Positions 1 to 8,654 of a stretch of DNA of 64,000 nucleotides are shown one piece after another; positions within the stretch are counted from its first letter, which is position 1; every line of letters starts with the position of its first letter. Source of the DNA: Haliea sp. (GTDB taxonomy: Bacteria > Pseudomonadota > Gammaproteobacteria > Pseudomonadales > Halieaceae). The notes under the pieces are model-generated. The model worked only from the letters and a program-made list of their open reading frames with translations, was not told the origin of the DNA and did no database searches. A program made the position numbers and the translations under genes. The stretch lies in contig JADJAL010000019.1 in NCBI GenBank assembly GCA_016704305.1, positions 1-64,000 on the forward strand, given 5' to 3'.

Positions 1-701
1 CGCGCCAATCCAGACATCCAGCGTTCCGATACGGTGATAAGGGAACCGGGCAGCGATGCAGTTCGCTCGATTTTTCGCGTGCATGCGCTCAGCGCGCTGT
101 TTCAGAAGCTGTCTATCGACAACCGCCTGGCGGGCAGTGCTCAACAGCTATTGGGCGACCAGGTGTATATCCACCAATCCCGGCTAAACTACAAACCGGG
201 ATTTCGCGGCAAGGAGTTTTACTGGCATTCCGATTTTGAAACCTGGCACGTGGAAGACGGCATGCCTGCAATGCGTGCACTGAGCATGTCGATCACGCTC
301 ACAGAAAATAGCGCGCTCAATGGTCCACTGCTGCTAGTCCCCGGATCACACAAAGCTATCTCAGTTGCGAGGGCGCAACCCCCCGAAAACAACTTCCGGA
401 CATCGCTGAAACAGCAGGTCTATGGTGTGCCAAGCGACAACGCTCTTTGCGCAACTGATTGACGCAGGCGGCATTGTTGCCGCTACCGGAAAACCGGCAG
501 CGTCATCATTTTGACTGCAATACCATGCACGGCTCGAACAGCAATATCACCCCACAACTGCGTTCAAACATCTTTTTTGTGTACAACGCCATGAGTAATC
601 GGGTTGTTGCCCCATTTTGCGAGCACGCTCCACGTCCCGAGTACATTTGTACCAGGGAGAATATTCAGCCGATTACCGTATCCAGGCTGCGCACCCGATA
701 G
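1..701 (+). pseudogene. ectD: Ectoine hydroxylase, partial at window edge and frame-disrupted
   Basis: Fe(II)/2-oxoglutarate dioxygenase of the PhyH superfamily that converts ectoine to 5-hydroxyectoine, a compatible solute. The reading frame is already open at base 1, so the N-terminus lies outside the window. The HSDFETWHVEDG segment carries the H-x-D iron ligands. DCNTMHGSNSNI carries the distal His, and RSNIFFVYN probably binds 2-oxoglutarate. The frame changes three times within about 75 bases: an apparent extra A near 439, a missing G near 497 and a missing T near 512. Around these points the protein still matches EctD closely (AQLIDAGGIVAATGKP, then DCNTMHG), so the lesions are recent or are sequencing errors. 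ectABC would be expected to the left. Confidence 0.85.
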
Positions 702-911
702 GGGGAGCGTTTCGACCGCCGGCACTTCCGATAGCCCCACCCGGTCCCTTCCTTCTCACATGACTCTCTATCGTGGCGTGATCAGGTCACACAGCGTCCA
801 CCAACGCAGCACGAACGCAAATGTCTATGAAATTGGCGCTATGGGTTCTGTGAGAGTTGTCGTCGCTGCCTGATATTGCGGCATATGATTCCGAGGCCCC
901 GGGCGCACGCC
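702..911. other. Intergenic gap, ectD to flavoprotein
   Basis: About 200 bases without a recognisable gene, promoter or terminator. Confidence 0.4.
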
Positions 912-3050
912 ATGTCACATCACTACCCTCACCTGCTGTCACCGGGTCGCATCGGCGGTATGGCGCTGCGCAACCGCATCGTGATGGCGGCGATGGGGAC
1001 GAACTTTGCCGCGGCGGATGGACACTGCACCGAACGCCTGATCGCCTATTATGAAGCGCGCGCCAGGGGCGGCGCGGGCCTGCTGGTGCTGGAGACCTCC
1101 GCGGCGCTGTGGCCCAGCGGCGCGAGCATGCCGAACACTGTCGGGTTTTCCGACGACAGGTTCCTGCCGGGACTGCGCGAGCTGACGAACCGCGTGCATC
1201 AACACGGCGCCAAAATCGTGGCTCAGCTCAACCACAGCGGAAAGATGGCCCAGGAAGACACCGCCGCAGGGCGCCCGATCCCGGTCCCCTCCCCGATCAA
1301 GCCCTCGCGCAGCGATATGTTCAACGTGCTGACCGGCGACGAGATCGCGCACTTCATCAAGGGCGCCGCGCCCGACGGTAGCGGACCAAACTATTACGAG
1401 ATGACGCCAGAGCACATCGCCATCATCGTGAATGGCTTTGCCGAGGCTGCAGCCCGGGCGCAGCGCGCCGGATTCGACGGTATCGAACTGCACGCCGGAC
1501 ACGGTTACCTGCTGGCCAATTTCCTCTCGCCGTATACCAACCGCCGCAGCGATCACTACGGCGGAGCCGTGGAAAACCGCGCGCGCTTCCTGGTTGAGAC
1601 CATTGCCGCCGTGCGCGCCGCGACCGGAGCCGATTTCCCGATCCTGGTACGCCTGGACGCAAATGAATACCGCATTGAAGGCGGCATTCGGCTGGCAGAC
1701 TGCGTCGCAACTGCGCGCCTGTGCGAACGCGCCGGTGCCGACGCGATCGACGTGAGCGCCTACGGCAACGTCGCCCACTCCATCGCGTTTACCGAGGCGC
1801 CACTGGTGCATGAGCCGGGCGGCTTTATCAGCTTTGCCGAAGCCGTTAAACACGCCGTCTCGATTCCCGTGATTGCGGTGGGACGCATCGAGCCCGACGT
1901 GGCCGAACGCGCAATTGCCGCCGGGGACTTCGACTTCCTGGCAATGGGCAGGAAGCTGTTGGCCGACCCCGACCTGCCGAAGAAACTGGTGGCGGGACAG
2001 GAGAAATCCGTGCTTCCGTGCATCTACTGCTACATCTGCGTGAGCCAGATCTTCATCAACAAACCCGTGTGTTGTGCCGTGAACCACAACACGGGCCGCG
2101 AGCACGACAGTGACTTACTCGCGCGCACAGGCGCTCCAAAAACGATGCTGGTGGTGGGTGGCGGGCCCGGCGGCATGGAATGCGCGCGCCTGCTGGCCGA
2201 GCAGGGCCATCGCGTCAGTTTGTGGGAGAAGGATGCTGATCTGGGCGGCACGGCGCGGATTGCGGGATTGGCCTACGCACCGAACGAGACTCTGGTGCAT
2301 CACCTCGCGGGCGCCGTGCACGCACTGCCGATCGCGCTAAAGCTGCGCACCACCGCGACGCGCGAGAACATCGCCGCGCTGGATCCCGATCACATCATCC
2401 TCGCCACGGGCGCCAGGCGCAGCGCCCCGGACATTCCCGGCAAGGCGCAGCGCCATGTGTTCGACGGCGACGAACTGCGCGGATTGCTCTTTGGTAACAA
2501 CCGTGCGGCGCTGGCAAAATTGCCGCCGCTGCAGCGCCTGGTCCTGCATGTCGGCCGATGGAGCCAGATATTGCGCAACATCCGCCTGCTGCGCTTGCTC
2601 AGCAAGCTGTGGATGCCGATCTCCAGGGACGTCGTCATCATCGGCGGCGGCCTGGTGGGATTGGAACTTGCCGAGTATCTGGTGGAGCGCAAACGCAACG
2701 TGACGATACTTGAGCCTGGGGCGGCGTTCGGTCCCGAGCTCGCGATTGTGCGCCGCGCGCGGGTGCTGCATGAACTGAGGGCGCACGGCGCGGTGTTGCA
2801 CAAATCCGTCGAAGAGATAGAGATCGGTGCGCGTACCGTGCGCTTTTCACTTGGCGGTGAACACCAGGAACTGGCCTGTAGCCAGGTCATTATCGCGCTG
2901 GGCGCACAACCCGATGACAGTCTGCTCAAGCAATTATCGGCAGGCCGCGCGCAAGTCCACCAGATCGGCGATTGCCGCAGGGTTGGCTATATCGATGGCG
3001 CGATGCTGGATGCGCGCGAACTGGTACAACGCCTGCAACAGGAGTGCTAA
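912..3050 (+). CDS. Old Yellow Enzyme-family FMN/FAD/4Fe-4S oxidoreductase (2,4-dienoyl-CoA reductase / amine demethylase-like)
   Basis: NAD(P)H-linked flavoprotein with the FadH/trimethylamine-dehydrogenase layout. An N-terminal FMN TIM barrel includes HGYLLANFLSPYTNRR around residues 195-210. A Cys cluster near residue 370 (PCIYCYICVSQIF plus a Cys about 12 residues on) suits one 4Fe-4S centre. Two dinucleotide-binding motifs follow, VVGGGPGGMEC near 413 and IIGGGLVGLELAEYL near 573. The length of about 710 aa is normal for the family. The start is uncertain: TTG 876 and ATG 885 are in frame upstream, but ATG 912 fits the family N-terminus (SPGRIGGMALRNRI). It converges on the AraC gene with overlapping stop codons. 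The substrate cannot be read from sequence; enoyl-CoA reduction or N-demethylation are both possible. Confidence 0.85.
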   Translation: MSHHYPHLLSPGRIGGMALRNRIVMAAMGTNFAAADGHCTERLIAYYEARARGGAGLLVLETSAALWPSGASMPNTVGFSDDRFLPGLRELTNRVHQHGAKIVAQLNHSGKMAQEDTAAGRPIPVPSPIKPSRSDMFNVLTGDEIAHFIKGAAPDGSGPNYYEMTPEHIAIIVNGFAEAAARAQRAGFDGIELHAGHGYLLANFLSPYTNRRSDHYGGAVENRARFLVETIAAVRAATGADFPILVRLDANEYRIEGGIRLADCVATARLCERAGADAIDVSAYGNVAHSIAFTEAPLVHEPGGFISFAEAVKHAVSIPVIAVGRIEPDVAERAIAAGDFDFLAMGRKLLADPDLPKKLVAGQEKSVLPCIYCYICVSQIFINKPVCCAVNHNTGREHDSDLLARTGAPKTMLVVGGGPGGMECARLLAEQGHRVSLWEKDADLGGTARIAGLAYAPNETLVHHLAGAVHALPIALKLRTTATRENIAALDPDHIILATGARRSAPDIPGKAQRHVFDGDELRGLLFGNNRAALAKLPPLQRLVLHVGRWSQILRNIRLLRLLSKLWMPISRDVVIIGGGLVGLELAEYLVERKRNVTILEPGAAFGPELAIVRRARVLHELRAHGAVLHKSVEEIEIGARTVRFSLGGEHQELACSQVIIALGAQPDDSLLKQLSAGRAQVHQIGDCRRVGYIDGAMLDARELVQRLQQEC

Positions 3051-4132
3051 ACCCTGCCCAGCGCGTGCACCCTGTCCTTGTAGGCTTTGGGCGTATAGCC
3101 AGTCCAGCCTTTGAAGGAGCGCACGAATGAACTGGGTTCGGTAAATCCCAGCAGGTCGGCGAGGTCCGCCACGCGCGCGTCCTCATGCAGCAACTTGTCG
3201 ACAGCCACCTGGCAACGCACCTCGTCCTTGATATCCTGGTAACTGGTTTCCTCGGCCTGCAAGCGCCGCCGCAGGCTCGATTCCGACATATAGAGCATCG
3301 CCGCGATGTCCGCGAACGAGGGCATGCCACTGGGGAGCGCGATGCTGATCAGCGACTTGATCGCGGCGCTGGTGCTGGCCGGCACCCGATCCATCGCGAT
3401 CAGGTGGTACACGCTGTTGTTGAGGAAATCGGCGAGCGACTCCGGCGTATGCACAATCCGTCGATCCAGCAGTATGCGCGCGAAACTGCAGGTATTTTCA
3501 CCGGCATCGAAATACACCGGGCCGCAGATGGTGCGCGCCAGGCTGTCGTGGTATTCCTGGTTGACCGCCGGGGCATCGATACGCAGCTCCGCCGACGTCA
3601 GCGCCTGGCCGATCAACCAGCCGCAGAGCGCATGCCACACCAACAGGCCAGAGGCGCGGGCCGCTGTCGGACAGGAACTGACCCTGTCCCAGTCCTCGGG
3701 AATCAACACAGCCGCAGCCTGCGAAATATCGATCTCGTAACTCAGTTTGGCAGTGTCTGAAGCGGCGTCCTCCAACAAACGCACGCGATACCCATTGCGC
3801 GAGTACAGCAGCGCGTCCAGTCGCTCTGCCAGGCGCAGCGCATCGCGCAGTGTGCGGCCACCAATCATGCAGTGGCACATCAACTCAAACGTCTCGCTGC
3901 CCAGACCCGCGCCCCACGGCAACCCCTGTTCCAGTTCCTGCATTTTCGCCGCGGCAGCCTTGTACAACCGGGCGTAATGCATGGCCGGCAGCGCGTGATC
4001 CGGCGCCAGTGCGGCGATGCGATCGGGCCGCAGCTCCACCGTCGCGGCAACGGACGCGGCATCGATGCCGATACGCTGCAGGTAATCGAACAGGCGTACG
4101 AATTTTTTCGCGGGAACAGTAATTTCAGTCAT
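3047..4132 (-). CDS. AraC-family transcriptional regulator
   Basis: The N-terminal two thirds resemble the arabinose-binding-type effector domain found in OruR/ArgR-like AraC regulators. The last 100 residues form the double helix-turn-helix (DIAAMLYMSESSLRRRLQAE, then VADLADLLGFTEPSSFVRSF). ATG 4132 is chosen because GGAGG lies 11 bases upstream and the residues before it look non-coding; the frame runs on to 4216. It is convergent with the flavoprotein gene and divergent from the membrane protein/SDR pair, so either unit could be its target. Confidence 0.87.
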   Translation of the reverse strand: MTEITVPAKKFVRLFDYLQRIGIDAASVAATVELRPDRIAALAPDHALPAMHYARLYKAAAAKMQELEQGLPWGAGLGSETFELMCHCMIGGRTLRDALRLAERLDALLYSRNGYRVRLLEDAASDTAKLSYEIDISQAAAVLIPEDWDRVSSCPTAARASGLLVWHALCGWLIGQALTSAELRIDAPAVNQEYHDSLARTICGPVYFDAGENTCSFARILLDRRIVHTPESLADFLNNSVYHLIAMDRVPASTSAAIKSLISIALPSGMPSFADIAAMLYMSESSLRRRLQAEETSYQDIKDEVRCQVAVDKLLHEDARVADLADLLGFTEPSSFVRSFKGWTGYTPKAYKDRVHALGRV

Positions 4133-4399
4133 CGTTATGGCAACCTCCGAGGCAGTGCGGCACTCTGGTCGGGTTGTGTTATTTGCGCACGAGTCTAGCA
4201 TAGAACACGCCGCCACCGAGGGCCGGCGCGGCGCCTCCCGTCAACAGCAGGCCAGCCTCCACCAGCTGGCCAACACCCAGCCAACACTCACGGCGCTGAG
4301 CGAATATGTGCAACAACTTGATCGCTCGCGTCCTATGTCGGCGGCCCGTCGGCCATGCCATAATCGGCCGCACATTCAGGCTCGCGGGTACCTCTCAGG

Positions 4400-4900
4400 A
4401 TGGATTCAGCAGCGACAGGCCGTGCACATATCCGCAACGAGATTCTGGGCAGCGGCATTTCCAATACGCTTTTTAACGGTGTTATCGCCTGGTTGTTATT
4501 GCGCAGCAGTCCCGCGCTGCGCTGGGGTGGCGAGCACAGTTTCGTGGTGGACGTCATCGCAACCGGCTTGCTGCTCCCCCTGATCGTGGCGCTGATCGTG
4601 ATCCCGCTGCAGCGCGGCAAGCTCAACAAGGGCAAGCTGGCTCCCATCAACCTTGGCCCTGGTTCGGTGATGCAATCGGTGGCCGACCGATTCCCTGCCA
4701 GTACGTTCGGAAGTGCGTTGGTGTTTGGCCTGATCGGGATGTTGCTCATCGCCCCGCTGACCCTCGCCGGCTTCTACCTGCTGGGCATTGAAGAAATCTC
4801 ACCGGCGCATTACGCGCTCTTTAAAGGTATTTGGGCAGGCAGCATCGCCGCTGTGCTGGTCGTGCCGATGGTGCTGATCGCGCTGCGAGCACCGGCCTGA
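4400..4900 (+). CDS. Small integral membrane protein, function unknown
   Basis: A 166-residue protein with about four hydrophobic segments (roughly residues 20-38, 48-70, 105-128 and 140-163) and a basic loop, QRGKLNKGKL, between the second and third. No catalytic motif is visible and I do not recognise the family with certainty. It lies 35 bases upstream of the SDR gene in the same direction, so the two are probably co-transcribed. It starts downstream of the divergent AraC regulator, which may control it. Confidence 0.65.
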   Translation: MDSAATGRAHIRNEILGSGISNTLFNGVIAWLLLRSSPALRWGGEHSFVVDVIATGLLLPLIVALIVIPLQRGKLNKGKLAPINLGPGSVMQSVADRFPASTFGSALVFGLIGMLLIAPLTLAGFYLLGIEEISPAHYALFKGIWAGSIAAVLVVPMVLIALRAPA

Positions 4901-4935
4901 CCCTGATCACAGGCAAACACGAAAGGAACACCACC

Positions 4936-5691
4936 ATGGGTCTACTCGACAATAAATTCGGCATCGTCACCGGATCGGGCCAGGGCATCGGTCGCGCAAT
5001 CGCGCTTGCCTATGCCGAGGCGGGCGCGCAAGTACTGGTTTGCGATGTCAACGATGACATGGGCGCGGAAACCGTGCGCCTTATCACCGCAGGCGGTGGC
5101 GAGGCAGTGTACGTGCACTGCGATGTCAGCGACGAGGATTCGGTGCGGGCGATGGTGGACACCGCGCTGCAGGCGTTCGGCCGACTCGATATCGCCTGCA
5201 ACAGCGCCGCGCTCAGTCGCGGTTCCGGCCCTATCCACACCTTCGATCGCGGCATCTTCGACCAGACGCTCCAGATGTGCCTGACCAGCACCTGGTTGTG
5301 CATGAAATACGAAATCGCCGCGATGCTGGAGCACGGCGGCGCGATAGTGAACATTTCGTCCAACGCGTCGCTGCGCGGCCAGGCCTTCAACACGGCCTAC
5401 GCGAGCGCCAAAGCCGGTGTCAACATACTGACCAAGAGTTCTGCGGCTGAATATGGCGCGCGGGGTATTCGCATCAATGCCGTATCACCCGGCGTTATCC
5501 GCACCCCGGGCCTTGAAAAATACTTCGAGGAACAGCCGGACAAAGCAGACGGACTAAAAAAGGCAGCGGTGCTGAATCGCCTGGGCGAGCCGCATGAGAT
5601 TGCTGACGCCGTGTGTTTTCTTTCCAGTGAGCGCGCCTCCTTTATCACCGGCCAGATCTTGTCCGTGGATGGCGGTGGCGCCGTGCGCTAG
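4936..5691 (+). CDS. Short-chain dehydrogenase/reductase (SDR)
   Basis: Classical NAD(P)-dependent SDR of 251 residues. The cofactor motif is TGSGQGIG near residue 13, the structural N-S-A-A motif is near 90, the catalytic Ser is in IVNISSNAS and the Y-x3-K motif is in YASAKAG around 155-159. It ends with the usual GQILSVDGG segment. ATG 4936 has GAAAGGA 9 bases upstream, whereas the longer frame from 4831 overlaps the preceding gene. Asp in DVNDD after strand 2 suggests a preference for NAD. The substrate is unknown. Confidence 0.88.
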   Translation: MGLLDNKFGIVTGSGQGIGRAIALAYAEAGAQVLVCDVNDDMGAETVRLITAGGGEAVYVHCDVSDEDSVRAMVDTALQAFGRLDIACNSAALSRGSGPIHTFDRGIFDQTLQMCLTSTWLCMKYEIAAMLEHGGAIVNISSNASLRGQAFNTAYASAKAGVNILTKSSAAEYGARGIRINAVSPGVIRTPGLEKYFEEQPDKADGLKKAAVLNRLGEPHEIADAVCFLSSERASFITGQILSVDGGGAVR

Positions 5692-5712
5692 CCACCGGCA
5701 GGTGTCGGTGGC
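5691..5712. terminator. Possible bidirectional hairpin between convergent genes
   Basis: GCCACCG at 5691-5697 pairs perfectly with CGGTGGC at 5706-5712 across an 8-base loop, exactly between the SDR stop and the convergent GGDEF/EAL stop. No T-tract follows on either strand, so termination is only suggested by position. Confidence 0.35.
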
Positions 5713-5733
5713 GTCGCTTGACCAGGCAGCAGA

Positions 5734-8415
5734 TTATTTGTGCCGGGTAGGCGTCACCAACCTGGCGATCGCCGGTGCCGCGGCGGAACTGTCATTGCCC
5801 CGCAGGGCTTCATAGTAGGCTGCCAACCAGGCGCTGAAATCCGCTGCCGTTTGCGGCCTGCTGAACCAGTAACCCTGTGCACCATGACAGCCGCGTTCCT
5901 GCAGAAAATGCAGTTGCTCGGCCGTCTCCACGCCCTCGGCAACCATGCGCAGCGAGAGGTCACGGCCCAACCCGAGAATGGTTTCCGTGAGCGTCACCGC
6001 ATACGCGTCATGCGGAATCTTGCTGACGAAAAAGGCATCGACCTTGAGTGTATCGATGGGGAATTTCGCCAGGTAGCTCAGCGACGAATAGCCCGTACCA
6101 AAATCATCGATCGCGATCTTGACGCCTTCCGCACGCAACTGCTGCAACGCGATCGCGGCGACCGGGGTGTCCTGCGTCAGCAGGCGCTCGGTGATCTCCA
6201 CCGTGAGGTCGGTGCGCTGGGCGCAGGCTTTGACGTCATCCATCCAGCGTGCGAGTTCACCCTGGCGGTCGAAGAAGATACGCGGCGAGATATTCACCGA
6301 CAGGCCCGGGGGCTGCAAGCCCGATGCATACAACGATTCCATGAAGGACGTCGCTTCCTGCATGACAAAGCGGTCTATGTCGGTGATCAGCCCGGTCTCT
6401 TCAGCGAGCGGCACGAAGGAATCCGGTGAAATGTACTCGCCATCTTCCTGCCAACGCACCAACGCCTCGCATGCAATTCGTCCGCTGCCATTGAGCGGCA
6501 CGATGGGCTGGTAGTGCACTTCCAGGCGTCGCTCGGCCACAGCCAGCGCCAGCTTGTTGATCATCTTGTGGCGCCCTTCGGAGCGCTGCTGCAGCTCGGG
6601 CGTGAAGAACGAATAATCGTTGCGCAGTGATTTCTTCACCTCGTACATCGCCTGGTCGGCGTTGATGAGCAGCGTATCGGCATCCGCGCCGTCATCAGGG
6701 TACACCGCCACGCCGAGGCTGGCGCTGACGAACACCTGGCGGGAGTAAATATCAAACGGCTGGCACATCGTCGCCACGATCTTTTGCGCCACGACCGAGG
6801 CGGACTCGGATGACCCGATATCCGGCAGGATGACGGCAAACTCGTCGCCACTCAGGCGCGCCACGGTATCGGACTTGCGTGTGCAGGCCTGGATGCGCGT
6901 GGCGGCTTCCACCAACAGCACGTCGCCGCCGCTGTGGCCCAGGTTGTCGTTCACCGATTTGAAATCATCGAGGTCGATGAATAGCACGGCCAGCCGTTGC
7001 TTGCGCCGCTGCGCCGCGAGGATTTCCCGGTCGAGAAAGGTATCAAACTGTTGTCGATTCGGCAGGTCCGTCAGGCTATCGCGCGTCGCCTGCCGTTCGA
7101 TCGTGTGCATGAACTCCTTGCGTTCGGTAATATCCTGTATGCCCCCCACCAGCTCCACTACCTTGCCGTTTTGCACCACGGGGTTGCCCATGATGCGCAA
7201 CCAGCGCGAACCGTTTTCGCGCTCCAGCGGCAGTTCAATATCAAAAGGTTCAGCGGTCTCGAAAGACCTGCGCACAGCCTCATCGAGTGTTGCCTGCGAT
7301 TGCAACGACAGATTCGACATCACATAGTCGCGGGGGGCGAAGTCCACCTGGTCTATGCCTACTATGCTGGAAAACTCCTTGCTGAAATGCACCAACCTGG
7401 CCTCGGCATCAATTTTCCAGCCCGCCACGGCAGCCAGTTTTCCCGCCTCCTGCAACAACTGTTCGTTGGAGCGAATCTGCTGCTCATAAAAATGCAGGTT
7501 GCTACGCGCCCGCCTTCGTTGCTCGAGCCACAGCAGCCAGCCGGCAGCGATGCACAGGGCGAGAATCCGCAGCAGCCAGATGTTTTCGGTAAGGCCGGTC
7601 AACGGCGCGTACCGGGCGGCCATCAGCCAGTTGCCCGAGGCCACCGGTATCGGCAGCAGAATCACGCCCTCCGCGCTGAACAGCTCCGCGGGACCGTAAA
7701 ACACCTTGCCGCGACTGCCCTGGCCATCCACCCCGCGCAGCGCGATCTGCAGGTTCTCGCCGTTTTTCGCAAGGCCTGCCGCGGCAAAAATCTTGTTGGC
7801 GTCGATTGTTGCTGAAACGATGCCCCAGAATTTGCTCGCGCCATCTTCCGCAGTGACAAACACAGGCAGGCGACCAATCAACGCAACACCGCCCTGCACC
7901 AGTTCCACGGGGCCTGCCAGCACCGCCTCGCGAGCGTCGCGCGCGCGCAGCACCGCATCGCGCTGGGAGGGTGACTTGAGGTAATTCAAACCCAGCACAG
8001 CCTGGTTACCTGCCAGTGGGTACACTTTATCGATCACCAGGTCCGGCGCCGCAGCCAGGTTGATCAGGAAGTCGTGGCGGGAAAAAATGGCCTGCGCGAA
8101 CGCGTCGAACTCAGCCTGGCTCAAATCCGGGTTGGACGCGATGTAGGCTGCAAGCCCCTCCGCCGCCGCCAGATGCGACCCCAATTGGCCCATCAGTCGC
8201 TGCGCGACAAAATTGAGCTCACCGGTCCTTGCCAGCTCCGCTCGCTGGCGCGCGTTGTTCACATAGGATTGTTCAAACACGATTTGCACGGAGAACACGC
8301 AGACAAACACCAGCAGGCATGCCCAGGCGGAAAGTTGGTGGCGCAGCACCAGATAGAGCGCGCATCCAGACAGCGCTGCAATCAGCAGCAAATAGAGCGA
8401 CGCATTACTTATCAT
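5734..8415 (-). CDS. CHASE-PAS-GGDEF-EAL cyclic-di-GMP signalling protein
   Basis: An 893-residue membrane sensor. Two N-terminal hydrophobic segments are followed by a periplasmic CHASE-like domain (about 60-270), another membrane helix near 290-308, a PAS domain (about 325-445), a GGDEF domain (about 450-610) and an EAL domain (about 625-870). The diguanylate cyclase signature reads SGDEF, with an RKSD inhibitory-site motif exactly five residues before it. The EAL domain keeps the expected catalytic positions: EALVRW, NIS, EITERL, DDFGTGYSS, LKVD, VAEGVE and the QG motif. It therefore looks competent as a phosphodiesterase and possibly also as a cyclase. It is monocistronic, with a gap of about 240 bases upstream. 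Confidence 0.92.
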   Translation of the reverse strand: MISNASLYLLLIAALSGCALYLVLRHQLSAWACLLVFVCVFSVQIVFEQSYVNNARQRAELARTGELNFVAQRLMGQLGSHLAAAEGLAAYIASNPDLSQAEFDAFAQAIFSRHDFLINLAAAPDLVIDKVYPLAGNQAVLGLNYLKSPSQRDAVLRARDAREAVLAGPVELVQGGVALIGRLPVFVTAEDGASKFWGIVSATIDANKIFAAAGLAKNGENLQIALRGVDGQGSRGKVFYGPAELFSAEGVILLPIPVASGNWLMAARYAPLTGLTENIWLLRILALCIAAGWLLWLEQRRRARSNLHFYEQQIRSNEQLLQEAGKLAAVAGWKIDAEARLVHFSKEFSSIVGIDQVDFAPRDYVMSNLSLQSQATLDEAVRRSFETAEPFDIELPLERENGSRWLRIMGNPVVQNGKVVELVGGIQDITERKEFMHTIERQATRDSLTDLPNRQQFDTFLDREILAAQRRKQRLAVLFIDLDDFKSVNDNLGHSGGDVLLVEAATRIQACTRKSDTVARLSGDEFAVILPDIGSSESASVVAQKIVATMCQPFDIYSRQVFVSASLGVAVYPDDGADADTLLINADQAMYEVKKSLRNDYSFFTPELQQRSEGRHKMINKLALAVAERRLEVHYQPIVPLNGSGRIACEALVRWQEDGEYISPDSFVPLAEETGLITDIDRFVMQEATSFMESLYASGLQPPGLSVNISPRIFFDRQGELARWMDDVKACAQRTDLTVEITERLLTQDTPVAAIALQQLRAEGVKIAIDDFGTGYSSLSYLAKFPIDTLKVDAFFVSKIPHDAYAVTLTETILGLGRDLSLRMVAEGVETAEQLHFLQERGCHGAQGYWFSRPQTAADFSAWLAAYYEALRGNDSSAAAPAIARLVTPTRHK

Positions 8416-8654
8416 GATTTATCCTGCCGCTTGCCAATACTTTCCTGTGTCTACAGCGCCCGGGCTCGCGTTCTCCATGCCCGTAACACTGATTCTACGG
8501 AGTGAAAACCCGCGACTCGAAAGATATATGCACAAAAGGGCAGGTTTTGTGTGACTGGGTTATCAATATCAGGTCAGCAATATCGGATCAGCAACATCGG
8601 GTTGGCGCCACCGGGTTCGCAACGACGTAGCAACCGCGCACGAGGCGCTGCGAT
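8416..8654. other. Intergenic gap upstream of the GGDEF/EAL gene
   Basis: About 240 bases between two genes of the minus strand. It contains short direct repeats (variants of ATCAGCAA/ATCGG near 8566-8600) but no gene or clear promoter that I can support. Confidence 0.4.

Noticed and set aside
939..2105. 388-codon open frame on the minus strand
   Set aside because: Antisense to the Old Yellow Enzyme-type flavoprotein and without any motif.
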